Position numbers and translations under genes: made by a program. A DNA stretch of 64,000 nucleotides from CAIOYC01 sp965277345 (lineage in GTDB: Bacteria; Pseudomonadota; Alphaproteobacteria; Caulobacterales; Caulobacteraceae): positions 248,001-312,000 of the forward strand of contig CBDICI010000004.1 in the NCBI GenBank assembly GCA_965277345.1, written 5' to 3'. The notes beneath the pieces were generated by a model. That model was not told where the DNA came from and made no database searches. It saw nothing but the letters and a program-made list of their open reading frames with translations. Below are positions 7,970-18,090 of the stretch, in pieces. Positions within the stretch are counted from its first letter, which is position 1. Every line of letters starts with the position of its first letter.

Positions 7970-9700
7970 CTAGGCCAGAGCCAGCGCCTCCAGCTCGCCC
8001 GCGCCTTGCATCGCCGCATCCGCCAGGGCGGGGGCGCCGGCCAGCACCTGCTCGGCGAACAGCCGCGCCAAGGCGGGCCGCGTACCTCTGCGATCCGCCA
8101 TACCCCTCGTCGCCAGGGCGCCCTTGGTCAGCATCCAGCCGCCGCAGACCTCGCCGCACAGCTGCAGGAAGACGGTGGCCCCCGCCGCCGCATCGGCCGT
8201 GCCGCGCTTGTCAGCCAGCCAGGCGCCCGCCCTTTCCATGGCCGTCACACCGTCCTCCAGTCGATGGCCCACGGACCACAGGTCGCCGTTCAGGGCGGGG
8301 ATCGTGGCGCGGATGTCCGCCGCCAGTTCACCGAGCGCCAGGCCGTTCTCCAGGCCGAGCTTGCGACCGGCGAGGTCGGCGGCCTGGATGCCGTTGGTTC
8401 CCTCATAGATCGGCAGGATGCGGGCGTCGCGGTAGTGCTGGGCCGCGCCGGTCTCTTCGATGAAACCCATGCCGCCGTGGACCTGGAGGCCGGCGGAGGC
8501 CGCCCAGACGCCCATGTCGGTGGACCAGCCCTTGGCGATGGGGGTCAGGATTTCCTCGCGGCGCCGCGCGCGGGCGCGGCCCGCCTCGGTGGCGGCGTGC
8601 TTGGCCAGATCGGCGGCGACGGCGGTGGAGAGGCACAGGCCCCGCGCCGCCTCGATCTTCGCCTTCATCAGGCCCAGCGTCTTGCGTACATCCGGATGAT
8701 CGTAGATCGGCGCCGACGCCTCGCCGGTCCAGACCGAGCGGCCCTGCCGGCGCTCACGCGCGAAGCCCAGAGCCTGCTGATAGGCCCGCTCGGCGATGGC
8801 CACGCCCTGGACGCCCACCTGCAGACGGGCCGCGTTCATCATGGTGAACATCTGCGCCAGGCCCTGGCCGAGTTCGCCCACCAGCTCCGCCTTCGCCCCC
8901 TCGAACAGCATGACGCAGGTGGGCGAGGCGTGGATGCCGAGCTTGTGCTCGATGGAGCCGGGGCGCAGGTCGTTGCGCGCGCCGAGGCCGCCCTCATCAT
9001 TCACCGCCAGGCTGGTGGTGAGGAACAGCGAGATGCCCTTCACCCCCGGCGGCGCATCGGGGGTGCGGGCGATGACCAGGTGGACGATGTTGTCGGTGGC
9101 GTCGTGGTCGCCCCAGGTGATGTAAATCTTCTGGCCGTGCAGGGTCCAGCCGCCGTTCCCGTCCGGCCGCGCCATCGTGGCGATGGCGGCGAGGTCCGAG
9201 CCCGCCTGAGGCTCGGTGAGCTGCATGGTGCCGGTCCATTCGCCCGAGATCATCTTGGGCAGATAGAACGCCTTTTGCCGGGCAGAGCCGTAGGCGGTGA
9301 GCGCCTCTACCCCCGCCAGGGTCAGCATGGGGCAGAGGCCGAAGGCCAGGGAGGCGGCCTGCACCATCTCGAACACGGCGATCTCCACCGCCTTGGGCAG
9401 GCCCTGGCCGCCATGCTCGGGCTCGGCCGACAGGCTGCCCCAGCCGCCGGCGGCGAACTGGCGATAGGCGTCGGCATAGCCCGGCGCGGCGGTCGCCCGG
9501 CCGTTGGCGTAAGTCGCGCCCGTCTGGTCCCCCACCCGGTTCAGCGGCGCGATCACGTCGCGCGCCAGATCGCCGGCGGCGTGCAGGATCGCCTCTACCG
9601 TCTCGGCATCGGCGTCGGGGAAGGCCTCGGCAAGGTCGGGCATCCCCGCCACATGGCGGAGCGAGAACAGCAGGTCTGCGGCGGGGGGATCGAAGCTCAT
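7970..9700 (-). CDS. Acyl-CoA dehydrogenase, long DmdC/AcdA-like subfamily
   Basis: A 576-residue FAD enzyme for alpha,beta-oxidation of an acyl-CoA. It contains the extra N-terminal segment of the roughly 590-residue subfamily, the central signatures GTMQLTEPQAGSDLAAI and GQKIYITWGDHD, and the C-terminal region HGGMGFIEETGAAQHYRDARI with LPIYEGTNGIQ. Members include 3-methylmercaptopropionyl-CoA dehydrogenases, but the long subfamily is broad and the substrate cannot be told from sequence. It stands alone between ku and a small divergent lipoprotein gene. A weak purine-rich stretch precedes the ATG. Confidence 0.9.
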   Translation of the reverse strand: MSFDPPAADLLFSLRHVAGMPDLAEAFPDADAETVEAILHAAGDLARDVIAPLNRVGDQTGATYANGRATAAPGYADAYRQFAAGGWGSLSAEPEHGGQGLPKAVEIAVFEMVQAASLAFGLCPMLTLAGVEALTAYGSARQKAFYLPKMISGEWTGTMQLTEPQAGSDLAAIATMARPDGNGGWTLHGQKIYITWGDHDATDNIVHLVIARTPDAPPGVKGISLFLTTSLAVNDEGGLGARNDLRPGSIEHKLGIHASPTCVMLFEGAKAELVGELGQGLAQMFTMMNAARLQVGVQGVAIAERAYQQALGFARERRQGRSVWTGEASAPIYDHPDVRKTLGLMKAKIEAARGLCLSTAVAADLAKHAATEAGRARARRREEILTPIAKGWSTDMGVWAASAGLQVHGGMGFIEETGAAQHYRDARILPIYEGTNGIQAADLAGRKLGLENGLALGELAADIRATIPALNGDLWSVGHRLEDGVTAMERAGAWLADKRGTADAAAGATVFLQLCGEVCGGWMLTKGALATRGMADRRGTRPALARLFAEQVLAGAPALADAAMQGAGELEALALA

Positions 9701-9847
9701 GGCGCTCTTTCACTCCCCCACGCGCGCGGGATCAAGGGGTAGGGCGTTGGAATGGCGGGTCGATGCCGGCGACAGCGATGCGCCGGTCGGTCCGCCGGAG
9801 TTCGTTCCACGGCCCGTTGGAGGAGTCGAGCCTCAGGGAGATCGACA

Positions 9848-9970
9848 ATGAAGCGGGTTCTCATCGCCATGGCCCTATTCGCCATCGCCAGTTCGCTGGG
9901 CGGCTGTGTCGTCTACGATCGCGCACCGGGCGGCTGGTGGTGCGCCCACCATCCTTACCGCTGCCCGTGA
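9848..9970 (+). CDS. Very small lipoprotein (40 residues)
   Basis: The peptide starts MKRVLIAMALFAIASSLGGC, a short signal sequence ending in an LGGC lipobox, and leaves a mature part of about 21 residues that is rich in Trp, His and Cys (GGWWCAHHPYRCP). AGGGAG about 8 nt upstream of the ATG supports the start. A longer in-frame reading from 9752 exists but adds arginine-rich, non-hydrophobic sequence. Such tiny entericidin-like lipoproteins are common in alphaproteobacteria and easily missed. Function unknown. Confidence 0.6.
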   Translation: MKRVLIAMALFAIASSLGGCVVYDRAPGGWWCAHHPYRCP

Positions 9971-10155
9971 CGGTCGATACGGGTTGCGGCGGTCACCCCC
10001 CGTCCCGCTACCCGGTGGGCGCTCCAGGCCTTCTGCCCGGGATTCACGAATCTGAGATTGAACACCATATCCTCGCGGCAAGCCCAGGGTGACGGAGTGT
10101 TGGACTTGGGCGCGAGTCCGTCTGACAGTGCACTCGAACATCGCGAGGGAATCGG

Positions 10156-10632
10156 ATGATGCGGGCCGCACTGATCGGATTCACCGTCTTCGCATTGGCG
10201 CAGAGCGCGATCGCCGCGCCGTCGGCCGACCCGCTCGCCGCGCGCGAAAAGGCCTTCTTCGCCAGGACGAGTCGCGAGGCGGGTGTGACGGCTCTGCCCG
10301 GCATCGCCTGGACGGTGCTGAAGACCGGCCCGGCCGACGGCGTCCATCCGGGCCGGAGCGACACGGTCACCGTCCACTATATCGGCAAGCTGGTAGACGG
10401 GACGCAGTTCGACGCCTCTGGCGGCGACGGGTCGGGGGAGGCCAGCTTCAAGGTCTCCGGAGTCATCGCCGGTTTCGCCGCGGCGCTGAAGCTGATGCGG
10501 CCGGGCGACCGGTGGCGGGTCTATATCCCGGCCTATCTGGCCTATGGCGATCAGGCCAAGCCGACCATCCCGGCCGGGTCGACCCTGGTGTTCGACATCG
10601 AACTCGTCTCCATCTCGCCCGCGACCCCGTAA
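10156..10632 (+). CDS. Periplasmic FKBP-type peptidyl-prolyl cis-trans isomerase
   Basis: A 158-residue protein with a cleavable signal peptide (about residues 1-20) and a single FKBP domain. Diagnostic segments are VTVHYIGKLVDGTQFDAS, VIAGFAAALKLMRPGDRWRVYIP, AYGD and IPAGSTLVFDIELV. It should catalyse proline isomerisation during folding of exported proteins. The start has GAGGGA about 6 nt upstream. The DUF1345 gene follows after about 11 bp on the same strand and may be cotranscribed. Confidence 0.9.
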   Translation: MMRAALIGFTVFALAQSAIAAPSADPLAAREKAFFARTSREAGVTALPGIAWTVLKTGPADGVHPGRSDTVTVHYIGKLVDGTQFDASGGDGSGEASFKVSGVIAGFAAALKLMRPGDRWRVYIPAYLAYGDQAKPTIPAGSTLVFDIELVSISPATP

Positions 10633-10643
10633 CCAGCGCGCCC

Positions 10644-11408
10644 GTGACCAACCCCCCACCCGAGGCCGCCCCGCCGACCATGATCGGCGCCGACGGGCGG
10701 CCCGACCCTCACCGCGTGTTCCATCCGCCGCGCTGGCTGAAGCGGCTGGTCGGCCCGCTGGCCAGCCGGCCGCGACTGATGCTGGCCATCCTGATCGGCG
10801 TGGTGGTGGCCGGGGCGCTGAGCTTCACGCCCAATCCGCTTCGCCCCTCCACCCGCGCCCTGATCGCCTGGGACGCAGCCGTCGGCTGGTTCTGCCTGTC
10901 CATGCTCTACGTCATGGCCAAGAGCGACGATTGCGACATGCGCATCCGCGCGCGGGTTCAGGACGAAGGCCAGCACTTCATCCTCGGCCTCGTACTCGTG
11001 GCGGCCATGGTCTCCATCGGAGCCATCGCCAAGGAGCTGTCCTTGGCCAAGACCGACCACGATCTGGTCAAGGCGGTGCGCATCGCCCTGGCCTTCGTCA
11101 CGGTGATGGCGTCGTGGTTCCTGGTGCAACTGGTGTTCGCCCTGCACTACGCCCACGAATACTACGCGCCGGAGGAGGGCCGGCACGGCGGCATCTCGCG
11201 CGGGTTGTCCTTTCCCGACGACGACACGCCGGACTATTGGGACTTTCTCTATTTCGCCGTGGTGCTGGGGGTCGCCAGCCAGACCGCCGATGTCAGCTTC
11301 AAGACCAAGAACCTGCGTCGCACCGGCACGGTGCACGGGGTGGTGGCCTTCACCTTCAACACCGTCGTCCTGGCGTTGACCATCAATCTCCTGGCGGGCC
11401 TGTTCTGA
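10644..11408 (+). CDS. DUF1345 domain membrane protein
   Basis: About 254 residues with five to six transmembrane helices; segments such as RPRLMLAILIGVVVAG, HYAHEYYAPEEG and DTPDYWDFLYFAVVLG are typical of DUF1345, whose role is unknown. I used the GTG at 10644, 11 bp after the FKBP stop codon, because the sequence reads as coding from there; the first ATG is at 10680 and would remove a Pro-rich tail. Neither has a clear ribosome site. The hydrophobic end (TINLLAGLF) matches a C-terminal membrane helix. Confidence 0.8.
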   Translation: MTNPPPEAAPPTMIGADGRPDPHRVFHPPRWLKRLVGPLASRPRLMLAILIGVVVAGALSFTPNPLRPSTRALIAWDAAVGWFCLSMLYVMAKSDDCDMRIRARVQDEGQHFILGLVLVAAMVSIGAIAKELSLAKTDHDLVKAVRIALAFVTVMASWFLVQLVFALHYAHEYYAPEEGRHGGISRGLSFPDDDTPDYWDFLYFAVVLGVASQTADVSFKTKNLRRTGTVHGVVAFTFNTVVLALTINLLAGLF

Positions 11409-11509
11409 AATAAGGCAGGCGCACGCGGCCACCACATTTCCGGCGCCGTCGGCGGAACCCGGCGCGGCCGACGTCATTCCAGCACTGAACCGTTTCGGGT
11501 GGAGGTTCG

Positions 11510-11968
11510 ATGTCTGCGGTCGTCAGTAGATTGCTCCGTAAAGGATTCGGCGGGAGCGTGGCCTTTGCCCTTGTAGCCCTCGCGCCGCTCGCCGCCCGCG
11601 CCGAGATCACCGCGTTCGAGGGACCCGCGGCGCCCCGGCGAAACCCCGAGCGCCTCGGCCACTTCACCGCCTACAGCTATCGCGGCGGCGCGCCGGAGCG
11701 CGGCAGCGCCGAGGGTGTCGGCCTCTACGCCAAGTCGGGCGACACGGCGCTGGACCTCACCTCGCCCGACCGGATGCTGGACGGCCCGAACGGCAGCCTG
11801 TTCAACCAGGCGGCGGGCGTCGGCTGGCGATCGCACAACATGTCGGCCATGTTCGGCTACATGAAGCCGAGCTCGATCCGCTCGGCCACCCAGTTCCAGT
11901 CCGACGACTATACCCCGCGCTTCAAGAGCAGCGCCCGCGTCGGCGTCGGCTGGGCCATGCACTTCTGA
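11510..11968 (+). CDS. Secreted hypothetical protein with beta-barrel-like C-terminus
   Basis: A 152-residue protein with a signal peptide (about 1-31, cleaving after AARA). The mature chain is Gly/Ser/Arg-rich and ends VGVGWAMHF, alternating hydrophobic residues with a terminal phenylalanine, the signal seen on the last strand of outer-membrane barrels. I do not recognise the family. It lies between DUF1345 and convergent pckG with no evident partner. Confidence 0.6.
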   Translation: MSAVVSRLLRKGFGGSVAFALVALAPLAARAEITAFEGPAAPRRNPERLGHFTAYSYRGGAPERGSAEGVGLYAKSGDTALDLTSPDRMLDGPNGSLFNQAAGVGWRSHNMSAMFGYMKPSSIRSATQFQSDDYTPRFKSSARVGVGWAMHF

Positions 11969-11982
11969 CCGAGCCGCACCCC

Positions 11983-13845
11983 TTACTCCGCGGCGGTCAT
12001 TTCCGCGGGGCGGGCGGCGGCGCGCTCGAGGCGGGCGAGGAGGGCGTCGAGCTCCTGCCACAGCTCGGCGGGCAGCTGCGCGCCGAACTTCTCGTAGGCG
12101 GGGCCGATCAGCGCCGCCTCTTCCGCCCACACCTCTGGATCGACGGTGAGCAGGAGGTCGAGCTGCGCGGGAGTGAGGCCCAAGCCCGCGGTGTCGAGCG
12201 AGGCGCGGGTGGGCAGGGCGCCGATGGGGGTGCTCACCGCCTCGGCCTTGCCTTCCAGCCGCTCGACGATCCACTTCAAGACGCGGCTGTTCTCGCCATA
12301 GCCCGGCCAGACAAACCTGCCGCCCTCGTCCTTGCGAAACCAGTTGACGAAGTAGATGCGCGGCAGCTTGGCCGGGTCGGTGCGCTTGCCCATCTTCAGC
12401 CAGTGGGCGAAATAGTCGCCCATATTGTACCCGCAGAAGGGCAGCATGGCGAAGGGGTCGCGGCGCAGCTCGCCCACCTTGTTCTCGGCGGCGGCGGTGC
12501 CTTCGGAGGCGACGTTGGAGGCCAGGAACACCCCGTGGCGCCAGTCGAACGCCTCGGTCACCAGCGGCACGGCGCTGGCTCTGCGCCCGCCGAACAGGAT
12601 GGCGGAGATCGGCACGCCCCTCGGGTCTTCCCACTCCGGCGCGATAATCGGCACCTGGCTGGCGGGCACGGCGAATCGCGCGTTGGGATGGGCGGCGGGA
12701 CCCATGGCCTCGGCCCGGGTCCAGCTTTCGCCGCGCCAGTCGGTAAGGTGGGCCGGCGGCTCGTCGGTCAGTCCCTCCCACCACACGTCGCCGTCGTCGG
12801 TCAGGGCCACATTGGTGAACACGGTATTGGCGTAGAGCGCGTCGATCGCGTTCTTGTTGGTGGCGATCCCGGTTCCGGGCGCCACGCCGAACAGGCCGTA
12901 TTCGGGGTTGATGGCATAGAGGCGGCCATCCTCGCCGAAGCGCATCCAGCAGATGTCGTCGCCGATGGTCTCGGCCTTCCAGCCGGGGATGGTCGGCTGC
13001 AGCATGGCGAGGTTGGTCTTGCCGCAGGCGCTGGGGAAGGCGGCGGCGACATAGTGCGACGCCCCTTCTGGCGAGGTGAGCTTGAGGATCAGCATATGCT
13101 CCGCCAGCCAACCCTCGTCGCGGGCCATGACCGAGGCGATGCGCAGCGCATAGCACTTCTTGCCCAAGAGCGCGTTGCCGCCGTAGCCCGAGCCGTAGGA
13201 CCAGATCTCCCGCGTCTCCGGATAGTGCACGATGTATTTGGTCTCGTTGCAGGGCCACGCCACGTCGCGCTGGCCGGGCTTCAGCGGCGCGCCCAGAGTA
13301 TGCACGGCGGGCACGAAGAAGCCGTCCTCGCCCAGCATGTCGAGCGCCGCGCGGCCCATGCGCGTCATCACCCGCATGGAGATGGCCACATAGGCGCTGT
13401 CGGTGATCTCGACGCCGAGGGCGGAGATCTTGGAGCCGAGCGGTCCCATGCAAAAGGGCACGACATAGAGGGTCCGGCCGCGCATGGATCCCGCGAACAG
13501 CGGCCGCAGGGTGGCGCGCATCTGTTCCGGCTCGGCCCAGTTATTGGTGGGGCCGGCATCGACCTGCCGCTCTGAGCAGATGAAGGTGCGGCTCTCCACC
13601 CGCGCCACGTCCTTGGGGTCCGAGGCCGCGTAGAAGGAGTTGGGCCGCTTTGCCGGGTCGAGCCGCTTCAGCGTCCCGCAGTCCACGAGGTGGGTGGTCA
13701 GCGCCGCCCATTCCGCGTCCGACCCGTCGCACCAGTGCACGCGGTCCGGCTGGGTCAGGGCGGCGATCTCGCCCACCCAGTCGATCAGCTTTCGGTGCCG
13801 GGTCGGAGCGGGCGAAAGCCCTGGAATGCTGGTCGCCACGGTCAA
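11983..13845 (-). CDS. pckG: Phosphoenolpyruvate carboxykinase (GTP)
   Basis: A 620-residue enzyme converting oxaloacetate plus GTP to PEP, the first committed step of gluconeogenesis. It is the GTP-dependent type by length and motifs: PTNNWAEPEQM, RTLYVVPFCMGPLGS, the P-loop AAFPSACGKTNLAML, and FGGRRASAVPLVTEAFDW. ATP-type PckA is the form more often met in alphaproteobacteria. The gene is transcribed divergently from pyruvate kinase across 159 bp, placing the opposing PEP-forming and PEP-consuming steps under one intergenic region. Confidence 0.95.
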   Translation of the reverse strand: MTVATSIPGLSPAPTRHRKLIDWVGEIAALTQPDRVHWCDGSDAEWAALTTHLVDCGTLKRLDPAKRPNSFYAASDPKDVARVESRTFICSERQVDAGPTNNWAEPEQMRATLRPLFAGSMRGRTLYVVPFCMGPLGSKISALGVEITDSAYVAISMRVMTRMGRAALDMLGEDGFFVPAVHTLGAPLKPGQRDVAWPCNETKYIVHYPETREIWSYGSGYGGNALLGKKCYALRIASVMARDEGWLAEHMLILKLTSPEGASHYVAAAFPSACGKTNLAMLQPTIPGWKAETIGDDICWMRFGEDGRLYAINPEYGLFGVAPGTGIATNKNAIDALYANTVFTNVALTDDGDVWWEGLTDEPPAHLTDWRGESWTRAEAMGPAAHPNARFAVPASQVPIIAPEWEDPRGVPISAILFGGRRASAVPLVTEAFDWRHGVFLASNVASEGTAAAENKVGELRRDPFAMLPFCGYNMGDYFAHWLKMGKRTDPAKLPRIYFVNWFRKDEGGRFVWPGYGENSRVLKWIVERLEGKAEAVSTPIGALPTRASLDTAGLGLTPAQLDLLLTVDPEVWAEEAALIGPAYEKFGAQLPAELWQELDALLARLERAAARPAEMTAAE

Positions 13846-13885
13846 AGGCTACCCCCTTTTCAGTTACGCCGCCAATGGCCGAAAA

Positions 13886-13910
13886 ATTGGTCTTACCTTT
13901 TTTGTAAGGT
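13886..13910. promoter_or_regulatory. Dyad elements in the pckG-pyk divergent region
   Basis: Two overlapping inverted repeats stand out in this AT-richer stretch: ACCTT-N6-AAGGT at 13895-13910, and TGGTCTTACCT just to its left, which resembles the TGGT-N3-ACCA operators of FadR-type GntR regulators. They lie about 40-50 bp upstream of pckG and about 95 bp upstream of pyk, a position suited to controlling one or both genes. No binding protein can be named from the sequence. Confidence 0.4.
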
Positions 13911-14004
13911 TCGGTCGAGTGTGGCGATTGTCCGGCCTCGGCCTGTCTTCCGCGGCCCCGATCGCTATAAGGTCGGTCTTTGACGCTGCCCCGCAAGGAC
14001 CGCG

Positions 14005-15516
14005 ATGCCCACCCGCGAACGCCCCCAGACTCAGCCCAAGACCCGGCCCACGACCCGCCTCAGGCGCTCGCGCCGCACCAAGATCGTCGCCACGCTGGGG
14101 CCGGCCAGCTCCACCCCGGAAATGATCCAGCGCCTGTTCCAGCAGGGCGCCGACGTGTTCCGGCTCAACTTCAGCCACGGCGAGCACGCCGATCACGCCG
14201 AACGCATGGCCATGATCCGCGAGGCGGAGGCCAGGTTCCGCCGCCCCATCGGCGTCCTGGCCGACGTGCAGGGTCCCAAGCTCCGGGTCGGGCGCTTCTC
14301 CGGCGGCGGGGTGTTTCTAAAGCCTGGCCAGTCCCTGCGCCTCGACCTCAATCCCACCCCCGGCGACGGGCGGCGCGCCAACCTGCCCCACCCGGAGATC
14401 ATCGCCGCCGCCGATGTGGGCACGACGCTGCTGCTCGACGACGGCAAGCTGCGCCTGCAGGTGGTGCGCAAGGGGGGCGACTTCCTCGACACCACCGTGG
14501 CGGTGGGCGGGCGGCTGTCGGACCGCAAGGGCGTGAACGTGCCGGACGTGGTGCTGCCGATCCCGGCCCTGACCGCCAAGGACCGCGACGATCTCGCCTT
14601 CGCCCTTTCCATCGGCTGCGACTTCATCGGGCTGAGTTTCGTCCAGCGGCCGGAGGACGTGGCGGAGGCGCGCGAATTGGTCGGCGACCGGGCCTGGATC
14701 GTCTCCAAGCTGGAAAAGCCGCAGGCGCTCGATCGGCTGGACGAGATCATCGCCCTTAGCGACGCGGTCATGGTGGCGCGCGGCGACCTCGGGGTCGAAC
14801 TCCCACCCGAGGACGTGCCCCTGGCCCAGAAGCGCATCGTCCGCCGCGCCCGCCAGATGGGCAAGCCGGTGATCGTCGCCACCCAGATGCTGGAGAGCAT
14901 GATCACCGCCCCGACCCCCACCCGGGCCGAGGCGTCGGACGTGGCGACCGCCGTGTTCGACGGGGCCGATGCGGTGATGCTGTCGGCGGAGACCGCGGCG
15001 GGCCAGTATCCGCTGGAGGCCGTGGCCATCATGGACCGGATCATCGACCGGGTGGAGCAGGACCAGGACTGGCGCGCCGGGATGGACCGCACCCGGCCCG
15101 AGGCCGAACACGTCACCTCCGACGCGATCTGCGCCGCCGCCGCCGAGGTAGCCCGCAATGTGGAGGCGCCGGCCATCGCCGCCCTGACCCAGTCGGCGCG
15201 CACGGCGCTGCGCATCTCGCGCCAGCGGCCGGTGGCGCCGATCCTCGGCCTCACCCCGGTGGTGGAGACGGCGCGGCGGCTGGCGGTGGTCTGGGGCGTA
15301 CACGCGGTGGTCGTGCCGGTTGTCACCACCATGACCGAGGCGGTAGGCCAGGCCCTGTTGCTCGCCCGCCGCGACGGCTTTGTGCAGTTTGACCAGTCAG
15401 TCGTGGTGGTGGCGGGCGTCCCGTTCGGCCAGGCCGGCGCCACCAACGCGCTCCGCGTCGCCACCCTGACCCGCGCCGCGAGGGCCTCTGACGAAGAGGC
15501 GGGCCGAACCGCTTGA
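14005..15516 (+). CDS. pyk: Pyruvate kinase
   Basis: A 503-residue enzyme making pyruvate and ATP from PEP. Diagnostic segments are RRTKIVATLGPASS, FRLNFSHGEHADH, DVQGPKLRVG, FIGLSFVQRPEDV, SKLEKPQALDRLDEI, MVARGDLGVELPPEDVP and ATQMLESMI with PTRAEASDVA. The first 25 or so residues are Arg/Thr/Pro-rich and precede the conserved domain. It is divergent from pckG. The C-terminal regulatory domain is complete and ends shortly before the TPP riboswitch of thiC. Confidence 0.95.
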   Translation: MPTRERPQTQPKTRPTTRLRRSRRTKIVATLGPASSTPEMIQRLFQQGADVFRLNFSHGEHADHAERMAMIREAEARFRRPIGVLADVQGPKLRVGRFSGGGVFLKPGQSLRLDLNPTPGDGRRANLPHPEIIAAADVGTTLLLDDGKLRLQVVRKGGDFLDTTVAVGGRLSDRKGVNVPDVVLPIPALTAKDRDDLAFALSIGCDFIGLSFVQRPEDVAEARELVGDRAWIVSKLEKPQALDRLDEIIALSDAVMVARGDLGVELPPEDVPLAQKRIVRRARQMGKPVIVATQMLESMITAPTPTRAEASDVATAVFDGADAVMLSAETAAGQYPLEAVAIMDRIIDRVEQDQDWRAGMDRTRPEAEHVTSDAICAAAAEVARNVEAPAIAALTQSARTALRISRQRPVAPILGLTPVVETARRLAVVWGVHAVVVPVVTTMTEAVGQALLLARRDGFVQFDQSVVVVAGVPFGQAGATNALRVATLTRAARASDEEAGRTA

Positions 15517-15546
15517 CCCCTGCCCGCAGGGGTCTAGTTTGGCCCC

Positions 15547-15641
15547 GTTCTCCGGGGAGCCCCTTGAGGGGCTGAGACGCGGCCTGCCCTGCCGTAAACC
15601 CGCCGAACCTGATCCGGGTCGTGCCGGCGAAGGGAGCGGAA
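15547..15641 (+). promoter_or_regulatory. TPP riboswitch (THI element) upstream of thiC
   Basis: The conserved thi-box parts appear in order: CCGGGGAGCC, then GGGGCTGAGA, then CGCCGAACCTGATCCGGGTC, then GTGCCGGCGAAGGGA. These are the two sensor arms and the helices around the pyrophosphate and pyrimidine pockets of the thiamine pyrophosphate aptamer. It lies about 165 bp upstream of thiC on the same strand and should repress it when TPP is abundant. The stretch between aptamer and start codon contains a palindromic repeat. Confidence 0.93.
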
Positions 15642-15679
15642 CAGCGGTTACCCCCGCCCAAGCCCCGTCGTCGCGCCAT

Positions 15680-15755
15680 CGCCTCGCCCTTCGACAAGCT
15701 CAGGGTGAGGCGGTCTGTGGGGCTTAATTCAGCCTCATCCTGAGCTTGTCCCCGG
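15680..15755. repeat. Palindromic repeat family 2, copy 1, in the thiC leader
   Basis: Left arm CCCTTCGACAAGCTCAGGG at about 15688-15706 and right arm CATCCTGAGCTTGTCCCC at about 15735-15752 are near-perfect reverse complements and would form a long hairpin in the transcript. A second small inverted repeat, CTCGCGTCGCGAG, follows directly. The same CTTCGACAAGCTCAGG core is found at 43026-43120. It sits between the TPP aptamer and thiC. Confidence 0.8.
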
Positions 15756-15807
15756 GTCTCGCGTCGCGAGCCCGAGGGTAAACTACGAACGAGGCCGCAG
15801 CACCGCC

Positions 15808-17691
<1,884 letters not shown>

Positions 17692-17793
17692 CGCGTCGCA
17701 ACCCCCGCCCATCGTTCTTGCCGCCCGACCGGCGCGGGACGGCGAGCTTCGACCGCCCAGGGTTCAGCGCTGAGACGGTGCAGGTCTCAGTCT

Positions 17794-18060
17794 TTAGGCC
17801 CCGGCGATCTCGGCCGCCTGTTCGGCGAGGAGGGTGAAGCTTTCCGGCGTGACGTCCGCGAACCCCCCTTCGATCTCGAACAGGCGGCGCGCGGCGCCGG
17901 TGTAGACCGTCACCTTGCCGGTGCGCAGCGTGGTCATGAACGGCTCGTGCCCCTCCAGCACGCCGAAGTCGCCCTCCGCGCCGGGGGCGTCCACCTGATC
18001 GACCTCGCCGGCGAACAGTTCGCGCTCGGGCGACACCAGGGAGAATTGGAACTTGGCCAT
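17794..18060 (-). CDS. atpC: ATP synthase F1 epsilon subunit (short form)
   Basis: An 88-residue epsilon subunit consisting only of the N-terminal beta-sandwich (FQFSLVSPERELFAGEVDQVDAPGAEGDFGVLEGHEPFMT-type sequence). The C-terminal helical hairpin that inhibits ATP hydrolysis in longer homologues (about 130-140 residues) is absent, and the stop codon follows the sandwich directly. It is the last gene of the operon, separated from atpD by two secreted hypotheticals. Short epsilon subunits are known in some alphaproteobacteria. Confidence 0.93.
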   Translation of the reverse strand: MAKFQFSLVSPERELFAGEVDQVDAPGAEGDFGVLEGHEPFMTTLRTGKVTVYTGAARRLFEIEGGFADVTPESFTLLAEQAAEIAGA

Positions 18061-18090
18061 GGTCTAGCGTCTCGTCAGTCTAGGGTGTCG

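Noticed and set aside
7879..8019. 46-residue N-terminal extension of Ku
   Set aside because: Arg/Pro-rich, not conserved, and a strong AGGAGG site precedes the ATG at 7878.
10089..10643. N-terminal extension of the DUF1345 gene through the FKBP gene
   Set aside because: The extension is the out-of-frame shadow of the FKBP coding sequence, which has its own signal peptide and domain.
11474..13453. A 659-codon minus-strand frame overlapping pckG in another frame
   Set aside because: Arg-rich shadow; the pckG frame has full family conservation.
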